Origin: M55B118 sp041694275
GTDB lineage: Bacteria; Bacillota_I; Bacilli_A; Izemoplasmatales; Izemoplasmataceae
Assembly (NCBI GenBank): GCA_041694275.1
Contig: JASMTQ010000084.1
Location: forward strand, 1 to 10,312
Direction: 5' to 3'
Length of the DNA: 10,312 bases
Below are positions 1 to 4,928 of the stretch, piece by piece. Numbering within the stretch: position 1 is the first letter of the stretch; each line of letters opens with the position of its first letter. The notes below the pieces were generated by a model that was not told where the DNA came from, searched no databases, and worked only from the letters and a program-made list of their open reading frames with translations. The position numbers were made by a program, and so were the translations under genes.

Positions 1-884
1 AACCCGGCAACCAAGGTAACCATGTTTGCGGTAAAGGCATAAGTTAGGGCTCTTAATTTTCCTTTTTCCCTGAAGAGAGTGGCGTAGGCAATGCCCTCGG
101 CAATAAACACGACTATCTCACCGATAAACAGTATGAATAGCGCAGTGAATAACCCTCCCCAAAGATGATACCCAAGTACCATGAATACACTGAGAAACCC
201 CTGCGTGATGATATTGGCGATGGTGGTCACAAGGTAGGTACGTTTTCTCCGGTAGAAAAACAAGAAGAGGATGAAGAGCTCTATCGCCAGGGTTATCAGG
301 GTTCTCAGCATCATGTCCAATATCATGGCGCCATAAAGGAAACTGGAACCGTGCCTGGTTTCTTCAAGGGTATCAAGTTCCAATATAGTGAAGGTACCTT
401 GTTCAGTCCCTTCACCAAAGGAGGCGTCACTCACATCGAAGATAAATTCAGCGTTGAAAAATGTTCGTTCAATGGATTCACTTACGATGATGTCACCCTG
501 ATCGTTAAAGAGAATGACCTTGAAATTCCTTGGAGCCTGGAAATAGCCGATTTCAAAAGTGTCTGGCGCTTCGTTCTTCAAGGTAAAAGGCGGTCCGCTG
601 TAAAGCACGCCTGAAGCGTACCCTTCACTGTCCTGGTAACCGTTCAGGGTATCAGGATACTCCGTACCCAGGTAATGGTTATACTCTACTTGTTGGTCAA
701 AGTTTTCTGCGTCCAAAGATGAGACATCACGGTCTATTGGAATCAAGATATCAAGGGTATAATCTTCGTCCATCCCAACTATTTCAATGGTTGCGGTCGG
801 TTTGGGACCCAAGTCCGCTTTTAAATTTGTTGAAAAGAGAAGTGCAAAGGCTCCAATCATCAAAAACCAAATGACCTTTTTCAT
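1..884 (-). CDS. Signal-peptide plus multi-TM membrane protein, 3' end outside window
   Basis: An open frame reads without a stop from ATG at 884 down to base 1 (294 codons plus 2 bases), so the C-terminus lies beyond the window. The start has an AGGGAG ribosome site about 8 nt upstream. Residues 1-23 form a signal peptide (MKK followed by a hydrophobic core). The mature part begins with the motif DLGPKP. Residues 24-180 look extracytoplasmic, soluble and rich in aromatic and acidic residues. At least four hydrophobic segments follow (about 184-210, 215-237, 243-270 and 278-294+), with basic loops RRKR (212-215) and REKGK (272-276). From memory, the layout of ADLGPKP start, beta-rich outer domain and C-terminal helices resembles uncharacterised Bacillota membrane proteins; no function is known to me. 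It has its own promoter at 917-945, so it need not be co-transcribed with the toxin-antitoxin genes upstream. The gene is clear and its function is unknown. Confidence 0.85.
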   Translation of the reverse strand, partial: MKKVIWFLMIGAFALLFSTNLKADLGPKPTATIEIVGMDEDYTLDILIPIDRDVSSLDAENFDQQVEYNHYLGTEYPDTLNGYQDSEGYASGVLYSGPPFTLKNEAPDTFEIGYFQAPRNFKVILFNDQGDIIVSESIERTFFNAEFIFDVSDASFGEGTEQGTFTILELDTLEETRHGSSFLYGAMILDMMLRTLITLAIELFILFLFFYRRKRTYLVTTIANIITQGFLSVFMVLGYHLWGGLFTALFILFIGEIVVFIAEGIAYATLFREKGKLRALTYAFTANMVTLVAG

Positions 885-916
885 AGGACACGCTCCCTGG
901 ATGGTAATATACATAA

Positions 917-945
917 ATTATAATCGATTACAATCAGCAATACAA
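917..945 (-). promoter_or_regulatory. Sigma-A-like promoter of the membrane protein gene, with overlapping palindrome
   Basis: On the minus strand the -35 is TTGTAT (945-940), the spacer is 17 bp and the -10 is TATAAT (922-917). The initiation site would fall near 910, about 26 nt before the ATG at 884. Bases 917-934 form an 18-bp palindrome with one mismatched pair, centred on TAATCGATTA (921-930). It covers the -10 and much of the spacer, as a repressor site would. No regulator can be assigned from the sequence. Confidence 0.6.
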
Positions 946-959
946 TATCAGGGTCCGTA

Positions 960-1223
960 TTAATTATAGATGTTTTTTCCATGGCCAAAATCGACCAACA
1001 ATACAAGAAGCCCATGATCATCGATATGGGCGAGAAAGCTGTAGTTTCCCACACGGTAGCGCCAAACCCCTGACTTATCACCAACGAGCCCTTTTCCTCT
1101 TAATCTGGGATTGGTTGTGCCTTCAAGATTTTTCTCAATCCAAGCCAAAATCAACCGTGCAATCTGCTTATCCATCTTCATAAGAGCCTTCATGGCTTTG
1201 TCCGTTATTTTGACACTATACAT
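960..1223 (-). CDS. RelE/ParE-family toxin of a type II toxin-antitoxin pair
   Basis: This 87-residue basic protein has the RelE/ParE fold pattern: an N-terminal strand (MYSVKIT), a helical hairpin with repeated Lys (about 8-35), then the LRGKGL, GVWRYRVGNY and LLVLLVDFGHGKNIY strands. Size and motif order fit RelE toxins, which bind the ribosome and cut mRNA, or ParE toxins, which poison gyrase. RelE-type function is inferred because Arg (in VWRYR) and the C-terminal Tyr are in place. The usual GHRxxVY ending reads GHGKNIY, so one commonly conserved Arg is replaced by Gly. The ATG shares one base with the antitoxin stop (TAATG) and has no strong ribosome site, so translation is probably coupled. 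The antitoxin-first order is typical and lets the antitoxin be made first. Confidence 0.85.
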   Translation of the reverse strand: MYSVKITDKAMKALMKMDKQIARLILAWIEKNLEGTTNPRLRGKGLVGDKSGVWRYRVGNYSFLAHIDDHGLLVLLVDFGHGKNIYN

Positions 1224-1444
1224 TACTCAATATCCAGCATTTTCCTGGCTTCGGCTATGGTGTATGTTTTGGAGTTGGTTTCGTAATCCTCCATTGCACT
1301 TTCATACAAGAAGATATCAAACTCGTCTTCAATCTTTTCCAATATGGCTTGTCGCATAACCTCTGAGACGGTTTTACCATTCAAATCAGCGTATTTCCTT
1401 ATTAACTCGGATTCCTTTGAACTCACTCTTATTGAAATGCTCAT
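1223..1444 (-). CDS. RelB-type (ribbon-helix-helix, DUF6290-like) antitoxin
   Basis: This 73-residue protein begins MSISIRVSSKE, the short strand of a ribbon-helix-helix DNA-binding domain, and continues with two helices (about 10-22 and 26-40, with the turn NGKTVSEVMRQ). The acidic C-terminus (about 41-73) would wrap around the toxin. Such proteins neutralise their toxin and repress their own operon. I chose the ATG at 1444 because GAGGTG lies 6 nt before it and because the typical fold starts there. An in-frame ATG at 1495 would add 17 residues without a ribosome site or family support. The gene overlaps the toxin by one base. A perfect inverted repeat lies at 1580-1601, but it is 136 bp upstream, so it is not clearly the operator of this pair. 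Confidence 0.85.
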   Translation of the reverse strand: MSISIRVSSKESELIRKYADLNGKTVSEVMRQAILEKIEDEFDIFLYESAMEDYETNSKTYTIAEARKMLDIE

Positions 1445-1736
1445 TGTATCACCTCGTAATACTTTGTAGCGCAAGAAATGTCGATTGTGCAACACAGTGC
1501 CATTAAGCTCTCGTTCATTAACTTGAATTGTAATTGTTGAAGTAAAGCCATTCTCATAAAGCGCACTATCGTTTACATGATAAGTTTTCGAGTAAACTTA
1601 TTCGCATTTATTTACAAGACTTTCTTAGTGTAGTACTCATTATCCTTTACACAATCCATAGATCTTTATGACATCTTTTAAAATCTCATGTAGTAATTCT
1701 TGATTGGTATTTTCAATTAAATATACCTAGATTACT
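1445..1736. other. Intergenic region with no supported gene
   Basis: These 292 bp separate the antitoxin start from the end of the membrane gene. They are AT-rich. Apart from the inverted repeat at 1580-1601 I found no convincing sigma-A promoter for the antitoxin, no terminator for the upstream unit, and no ORF with a start and ribosome site. A run of about 27 sense codons on the minus strand (about 1650-1730) has no start codon and may be a degraded coding remnant. Confidence 0.5.
1580..1601. repeat. Perfect 8-bp inverted repeat with 6-nt spacer
   Basis: ATAAGTTT (1580-1587) and AAACTTAT (1594-1601) are exact reverse complements, and a second pairing option (GTTTAC 1571-1576 with GTAAAC 1592-1597) overlaps it. 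The stem is AT-rich with no T-run on either strand, so it is not a standard terminator. A protein-binding site is the more natural reading, but no partner is identified. Confidence 0.45.
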
Positions 1737-2348
1737 TTACATTTTCACCAATCGTTTACGATACCAATACACTATAAGAAAAAGCGGTATAACTATAAAG
1801 TACATAACGTTTATACCGTAATATAAGAACCTTGTTTCAGTTTGATTAAAGAGCAAGTCTAGCACATACCAAAGAAAAATAGCACCAATCAAGAAAACAA
1901 TCTTTAATCTTAAGTTTTCAAATCTTAATTTTGCTTCAAATGAAACGATCATACCAATGAGAATAATTGGAATCGATATTATAAGCATAAACCACATATC
2001 ATCCTCCCAGTACCCTTTATTAACTCTAAAGGAATCATATATAGTTAATGCTATGAAATTAAAAAGCAAAACAAATAAGGTTTGTATCACTACATTGTAA
2101 TAATACGTTGCGTTGGAAAAAACCAGAGTAACCCTACTTCTATACATTGTAATCAGAGCCATGAATCCAGGTGAAAAGGTTATATACAGCATAATTAATA
2201 TATTATCAAAAGGCACATCAATAGATTCACTAAAAAACACATAACTAACACCATAAAATAACACTGTTATAATTCCATATGTTAGATACACAATTTTATT
2301 CTGGATAATATAATCTCTTAATAGATTAATTGCATTACTCATCAACAT
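1737..2348 (-). CDS. Six-TM membrane protein of unknown function, partner of XRE regulator
   Basis: The protein has about 203 residues and is mostly membrane-embedded. Six hydrophobic segments are visible at about 19-39, 50-69, 84-103, 119-138, 148-168 and 176-197, with short charged loops and a basic C-terminus (YRKRLVKM). I see no ATPase, transporter signature or catalytic motif. Start choice: three in-frame ATGs lie at 2354, 2348 and 2342. AAGGGG directly abuts the first, sits 6 nt from the second and 12 nt from the third, so 2348 is best placed. The start overlaps the 3' end of the upstream XRE gene by 14 bp, implying one mRNA and coupled translation. Base composition is AT-rich (about 30% GC over 1741-1800), unlike pheT. 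Small XRE-type regulators paired with a membrane protein are common in Bacillota genomes, but I know of no assigned role. Confidence 0.8.
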   Translation of the reverse strand: MLMSNAINLLRDYIIQNKIVYLTYGIITVLFYGVSYVFFSESIDVPFDNILIMLYITFSPGFMALITMYRSRVTLVFSNATYYYNVVIQTLFVLLFNFIALTIYDSFRVNKGYWEDDMWFMLIISIPIILIGMIVSFEAKLRFENLRLKIVFLIGAIFLWYVLDLLFNQTETRFLYYGINVMYFIVIPLFLIVYWYRKRLVKM

Positions 2349-2664
2349 TTTCATCCCCTTTTACATCTACGTTATCAATACTATAGTTTATTTCTTGAAT
2401 ATTTTTTTGATCAAATACGACACCATGAATAACGGAAATAATGTCTTCATTAAATTCATCTTGTAAAATCTTGCTGTTCATAAAAATCGTAGCTAAAGTA
2501 ACAGCTTCACTCCACTTCAATACAGTTCTTTGCTTCTCAAGTTGAATATATGTTTTTTTACTAACCCCTAAGTTTTCAGACATGAGTTTTTGAGACAATT
2601 TATACTCTAGTCTAATATCCATCATTATTTCATGAATTGAGCGACAGAATTCTGATTTCTTCAA
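2335..2664 (-). CDS. XRE-type helix-turn-helix DNA-binding protein
   Basis: This 109-residue protein has an N-terminal helix-turn-helix at about residues 14-60: a scaffold helix, then LSQKLMSENLGVSKKTYIQLE, the usual Cro/CI pattern of Q-x-x-M, a G turn and S-K-K-T-x in the recognition helix, followed by a helix containing LKWSEAVTLATIF. The C-terminal 40 residues are acidic and low-complexity with no recognisable domain. The start codon is TTG at 2664, supported by AGGAGG 5 nt upstream; no better start is nearby. The gene is first in a two-gene unit with the membrane protein that overlaps its end. The promoter and twin palindromes directly upstream suggest that it represses its own unit, as small XRE regulators often do; that is inference. 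Confidence 0.85.
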   Translation of the reverse strand: MKKSEFCRSIHEIMMDIRLEYKLSQKLMSENLGVSKKTYIQLEKQRTVLKWSEAVTLATIFMNSKILQDEFNEDIISVIHGVVFDQKNIQEINYSIDNVDVKGDENVDE

Positions 2665-2689
2665 GATAGCCTCCTCTCCGTAACAAACA

Positions 2690-2705
2690 GGTGTAATATT
2701 ACACC
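2690..2705. promoter_or_regulatory. Operator-like perfect 16-bp palindrome, leader copy
   Basis: GGTGTAATATTACACC is a perfect palindrome lying between the expected transcription start (about 2712) and the ribosome site of the XRE gene. It shares a 14-bp core with the site at 2714-2727; the centres are 23 bp apart, about two helical turns. This suggests cooperative binding of two dimers on one face of the DNA. Confidence 0.75.
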
Positions 2706-2713
2706 TTTATATA

Positions 2714-2727
2714 GTGTAATATTACAC
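2714..2727. promoter_or_regulatory. Operator-like perfect 14-bp palindrome overlapping the -10 box
   Basis: GTGTAATATTACAC is a perfect palindrome that contains the whole minus-strand -10 hexamer TAATAT (2724-2719). A protein bound here would block RNA polymerase directly. The XRE protein encoded just downstream is the simplest candidate. Confidence 0.8.
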
Positions 2728-2747
2728 CGTATCTAATGGCGTGTCAA
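2719..2747 (-). promoter_or_regulatory. Near-consensus sigma-A promoter of the XRE/membrane-protein unit
   Basis: On the minus strand the -35 is a perfect TTGACA (2747-2742), the spacer is 17 bp and the -10 is TAATAT (2724-2719). The transcript would start near 2712, giving a leader of roughly 48 nt before the TTG start. A promoter this strong covered by a palindrome implies that it is normally held off by a repressor. Confidence 0.8.
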
Positions 2748-2782
2748 GCAGGAGTTACAAATCTGCTACAGAATAATAGTTT

Positions 2783-2989
2783 GTGTTTTATAGACTAAAT
2801 AAAAAGCATGTAAACAAAAAAGTCGTTTTCAAGCTTTGCAGATCAGCAGTTTCAAACATTTATGACAAGGCTTGTTATATTTATTCGAAATACATAGAGA
2901 TTTTTGAATCTCCCTCAGGCGAATATGTGGTATTCAAAAGAGCTGGAAGGTACAATAAAGGTAACGATATTAGTGAGGTGACTCTATGA
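2783..2989 (+). CDS. Possible small ORF or gene remnant upstream of DUF1801 gene
   Basis: This frame encodes 68 residues, rich in Lys and Tyr, with no domain I recognise. It must start at GTG 2783, immediately after a stop codon, with no ribosome site and no internal alternative start, which argues for a 5'-truncated remnant. In favour of coding, the 3' end reads like real protein (about 37-63, IEIFESPSGEYVVFKRAGRY), and its TGA overlaps the ATG of the DUF1801 gene (ATGA), as in coupled genes. I cannot assign a function. Confidence 0.3.
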   Translation: MFYRLNKKHVNKKVVFKLCRSAVSNIYDKACYIYSKYIEIFESPSGEYVVFKRAGRYNKGNDISEVTL

Positions 2990-3441
2990 AATACAATGCA
3001 GATTCCGTAGAAGCGTACATGACCCTTATTCCAAAAGAAAGGGTGGAAACCATAGACAAACTTAGAACCCTTGTCAAAAACAGTCTGCCTGAAGGCTTTG
3101 AAGAAACCATTCAGTACGGCATGATTGCTTACGTTGTGCCACTCAGTGTTTATCCTGAAGGGTATCTCGGTAAGAAGGGCACCCCCCTTCCCTTCGTCTC
3201 AATCGCTTCACAGAAAAACACCATCAACGTCTATCATACGGGACTTTATGTCAATGAGTCTTTGAACGAGTGGTTCCAAAAAGCCTACAAGGAAACCTAC
3301 GGTAAAAAAATCGACATGGGTAAAAGCTGCATGCGGTTCAAAAAAGAAGAAGACATCCCATTTGATCTGCTTGAGACGCTTCTTAAAAAGATGAGTGTAG
3401 AAGACGTTATTGCGATTTACGACACATCAAGAAACCACTGA
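2986..3441 (+). CDS. DUF1801-family protein, intact copy
   Basis: This 151-residue soluble protein carries the DUF1801 pattern: an N-terminal helix (about 6-32, with RVETIDKLRTLVK), then EGFEETIQYGMIAYVVPLS, YPEGYLGKKGTPLPFVSIASQKNTINVYH (about 57-84), GKSCMRFKKEEDIP (112-125) and a C-terminal helix ending VIAIY. The family has a frataxin-like fold and includes the B. subtilis YdhG-type proteins, sometimes proposed as iron chaperones; the function here is unproven. GAGGTGA lies 4 nt before the ATG. The last 94 codons are duplicated at 4360-4641 with 16 base differences and no gaps. Composition is closer to the core genes than to the AT-rich unit on its left. Confidence 0.85.
   Translation: MKYNADSVEAYMTLIPKERVETIDKLRTLVKNSLPEGFEETIQYGMIAYVVPLSVYPEGYLGKKGTPLPFVSIASQKNTINVYHTGLYVNESLNEWFQKAYKETYGKKIDMGKSCMRFKKEEDIPFDLLETLLKKMSVEDVIAIYDTSRNH
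3154..3435 (+). repeat. Direct repeat copy 1 (inside intact DUF1801 gene)
   Basis: These 282 bp align without gaps to 4360-4641, in the same orientation, with 16 mismatches by hand count (about 94% identity). Seven of those mismatches change 6 of 94 codons; the other 9 are silent. Confidence 0.9.
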
Positions 3442-3634
3442 GGCAAGATAATTATTGACATCTCGTAAGGGGGGGGTAAGATGAAGGTGTAGATGTTTAT
3501 CTTGGGGGCATCAATGTTTCATACAAAAGTGATTGGTCTTCAATTAACCTCTTGGTTAAATAGAGATGGTGATTGGGTACCAGGTTCATCATATGTTACT
3601 CAGTGTAAAACATCTCATGGAAGGGGCGTTTGAA
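3442..3634 (+). other. Spacer between DUF1801 and lipoprotein genes
   Basis: This region holds a weak candidate promoter at 3455-3482. It also holds a 46-codon frame (ATG 3493 to TGA 3631-3633) that ends 1 bp before the lipoprotein ATG, with AAGGTG only 3 nt before its start. The encoded peptide has no recognisable motif and could be a remnant or a leader peptide. I see no terminator for the DUF1801 gene. Confidence 0.4.
3455..3482 (+). promoter_or_regulatory. Candidate promoter with G8 tract in the spacer
   Basis: The -35 is a perfect TTGACA (3455-3460) and the -10 candidate is TAAGAT (3477-3482), with a 16-bp spacer. The spacer ends in eight consecutive G residues (3469-3476). The -10 is imperfect, so this is tentative; it would drive the lipoprotein gene. 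Confidence 0.35.
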
Positions 3635-4018
3635 ATGGGAAAAGTATTATCAGTAATGGTGCTAACAATGCTTTTGGTCTTAACAGGTTGCTCAGAAACT
3701 GCAGAGAACGAGTATTTTATTACTGAGGTAGAACATGATAACATGGTGAATTATATTGCAGTTGAGTCAATCATAGTTAACGATGAAGTGTTTACATTAT
3801 ATGAAATGCAAAATCCTGATGAAGAACTACTGCCAACTACACTTTCCATATGTCGCTATGAAGCTAATGATGCAGAGTACAAAATACCTTGTCAAAGTTC
3901 TACTCCAGTTCTTAACAATGGTACGTTTTATCATTATGGAGAATTACTTGAAACAGAAAGGTTGAGCATTGAGCAACTGAATGAACTTGGCTTGATTTTG
4001 GAAGAAGCAGAAGAGTAA
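3635..4018 (+). CDS. Small putative lipoprotein
   Basis: This 127-residue protein begins with a lipoprotein signal peptide: MGK, a hydrophobic core and the lipobox LTGC with the lipidated Cys at residue 19. It should be anchored to the outer face of the cytoplasmic membrane. The mature part is acidic, with two further cysteines (73 and 86) that could form a disulfide, and ends EEAEE. I recognise no domain. The start at 3635 is supported by an AAGGGG-type ribosome site about 8 nt upstream and by the position of the signal peptide; an upstream in-frame ATG at 3566 would bury the signal peptide and is rejected. A hairpin terminator follows at 4096-4115. The gene lies between the two DUF1801 copies. 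Confidence 0.75.
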   Translation: MGKVLSVMVLTMLLVLTGCSETAENEYFITEVEHDNMVNYIAVESIIVNDEVFTLYEMQNPDEELLPTTLSICRYEANDAEYKIPCQSSTPVLNNGTFYHYGELLETERLSIEQLNELGLILEEAEE

Positions 4019-4359
4019 TCATTGGGTAAAATATGTTTATCATAACAAGAAATTTAGAAGTGACTGTAAAGAAATGAAGACTTAATCATCTTCATGGACT
4101 ACACAGTCCTTTTTTCTTTCTGAATGTGGATGAATCCATGAAACCACCTGTTATTGGGCATGTTAAAAAGAAATTAGTTCAATTTTTACTTTGTAAACGT
4201 CAAATCAGTAGTGCCTATAATCTTGTCCAAGTCGATAGTATAATGCCTTCAAACACATAAAACGGGGGTATTTCAATGAAACCGCATAGGATTACAAAGA
4301 AAGCAGCTTGTCCATGAAAAACTACGTTTCAAAATGTTTATGGCAAGTTAAATAGTTTT
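4019..4359 (+). other. Non-coding stretch between lipoprotein gene and truncated DUF1801 copy
   Basis: After the terminator (4096-4115) I see no supported gene. Two TATAAT hexamers (4216-4221 and 4239-4244) lack good -35 partners at 16-18 bp. A 13-codon frame (ATG 4276, TGA 4315-4317) follows GGGGG at a good distance, and its first bases resemble the start of the DUF1801 gene. It may be what remains of the 5' end of the second copy, but the alignment is too weak to assert. Confidence 0.4.
4074..4115 (+). terminator. Rho-independent terminator after lipoprotein gene
   Basis: GGACT (4096-4100), loop ACAC and AGTCC (4105-4109) form a 5-bp stem followed by six T residues. A second hairpin, ATGAAGA (4074-4080) with TCTTCAT (4089-4095), sits immediately before it. 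The stem is short, but the position after the gene and the T-run make termination likely. Confidence 0.6.
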
Positions 4360-4641
4360 CCTGAAGGCTATCTCGGTAAGAAGGATACACCCCTACCCTT
4401 CGTCTCAATCGCTTCACAGAAAAACACCATCAACGTCTATCATATGGGGCTTTATGTCAATGAGTCTTTGAACGAGTGGTTCCAAAAAGCCTACAAGGAA
4501 ACCTACGGTAAAAAGATCAACATGGGCAAAAGCTGCATGCGATTCAAAAAAGAAGAAGACATCCCATTTGATCTGCTTGAGAAGCTTCTCAAAAAGATGA
4601 GTGTAGAAGACGTCATTGCGATTTACGACTCATCAGGAAAC
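4360..4641 (+). repeat. Direct repeat copy 2 (truncated DUF1801)
   Basis: This is the second member of the 282-bp gapless direct repeat with 3154-3435. Homology stops abruptly at the 5' side, and at the 3' side it stops within one codon of the gene end. Neither flank shows a target-site duplication or an IS end. Confidence 0.9.
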
Positions 4642-4644
4642 TAA
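4360..4644 (+). pseudogene. 5'-truncated second copy of the DUF1801 gene
   Basis: The frame matches residues 57-150 of the intact neighbour, with six amino-acid changes (including Gly65 to Asp, Thr85 to Met and Asp110 to Asn) and a TAA stop that replaces the final His codon. The first 56 residues, with the N-terminal helix and the conserved YGMIAYVVP segment, are missing. In-frame sequence upstream is open only back to a TGA at 4315-4317. The first in-frame ATG is at 4444, without a ribosome site, and would give only 66 residues, which cannot form the full fold. Silent changes outnumber replacement ones relative to available sites, so selection acted on at least one copy after the split. The copy ends 14 bp before the pheS promoter -35. 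Confidence 0.8.
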
Positions 4645-4657
4645 ACAATCAAACATC

Positions 4658-4686
4658 TTGAAAAGATGAGGATTATTAAGTATAAT
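4658..4686 (+). promoter_or_regulatory. Sigma-A-like promoter of the pheS-hydrolase-pheT operon
   Basis: The -35 is TTGAAA (4658-4663), the spacer is 17 bp and the -10 is a perfect TATAAT (4681-4686). Transcription would start near 4693, just before the first conserved part of the T-box leader, which is the usual arrangement. Confidence 0.8.
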
Positions 4687-4692
4687 GTGTGT

Positions 4693-4901
4693 AACACGAA
4701 GAATGGAATCATGTTCTATGAAGTTCGAGCCTTTTTAGAGAGAGACGGATGGTGAAATCGTCTCAGGGTCAATCATGGAATTTCAGTCCACGAGTGGCGT
4801 TAACTGCGCCCGTATGCTTGCGTTAAAAGCTTTGAGAGCGTTCTTAACGAACTAAGGTGGTACCGCGATTATTCGTCCTTAATGATTTAAGGACTTTTTT
4901 T
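4693..4901 (+). ncRNA. T-box riboswitch leader, tRNA-Phe responsive
   Basis: The T-box sequence AAGGTGGTACCGCG lies at 4854-4867, followed by TTCGTCC, whose bases can pair either in the antiterminator or in the terminator (4875-4901). Upstream, an AGAGAG run (about 4737-4744), a GACG/CGTC stem and its GGTG loop (about 4751-4754) match the distal part of Stem I. On the returning strand, GGAATTTCAG gives a UUC specifier codon at 4782-4784 followed by A, as expected for phenylalanine. Uncharged tRNA-Phe would pair with the specifier and, by its CCA end, with the T-box bulge. That favours the antiterminator and allows transcription into pheS. Class and downstream genes agree; the exact helices were read by eye. 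Confidence 0.92.
4875..4901 (+). terminator. Regulated terminator of the T-box leader
   Basis: GTCCTTAA (4875-4882), loop TGAT and TTAAGGAC (4887-4894) form a perfect 8-bp stem followed by seven T residues (4895-4901). Its 5' arm overlaps the region needed by the antiterminator, so charged tRNA-Phe would leave this terminator active. Confidence 0.9.
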
Positions 4902-4928
4902 ATTAGTCACTATAAAGGAGTGTTACCC

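Noticed and set aside
165..614. 149-residue plus-strand ORF
   Set aside because: It lies entirely opposite the membrane protein gene (1-884 minus), which has a signal peptide, ribosome site, promoter and sensible TM segments. The plus-strand product has no ribosome site or family features.
1445..1495. 17-residue N-terminal extension of the antitoxin from ATG 1495
   Set aside because: The ribbon-helix-helix fold begins at MSISIRV, and GAGGTG is correctly placed only for ATG 1444.
1580..1601. Terminator for the XRE/membrane-protein unit
   Set aside because: The stem is AT-rich with no T-run on either side and lies 136 bp past the stop codon.
3566..3634. 23-residue N-terminal extension of the lipoprotein
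   Set aside because: It would place non-hydrophobic residues before the signal peptide; ATG 3635 has a proper ribosome site and gives a lipobox at residue 19.
4276..4317. 13-codon ORF with GGGGG upstream, possible leader peptide
   Set aside because: It has no run of regulatory codons, no attenuator after it and no intact gene downstream; it is more likely remnant sequence of the truncated DUF1801 copy.
3154..4641. Mobile element bounded by direct repeats
   Set aside because: The repeats are pieces of a coding gene; no transposase, terminal inverted repeat or target-site duplication is visible.
4444..4644. 66-residue ORF as an independent gene
   Set aside because: It has no ribosome site and is simply the C-terminal part of the truncated DUF1801 copy.
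4857..4928. Longer pheS start inside the T-box leader
   Set aside because: It would translate the T-box sequence and terminator hairpin; ATG 4929 has AAAGGAG and gives the standard 344-residue PheS.
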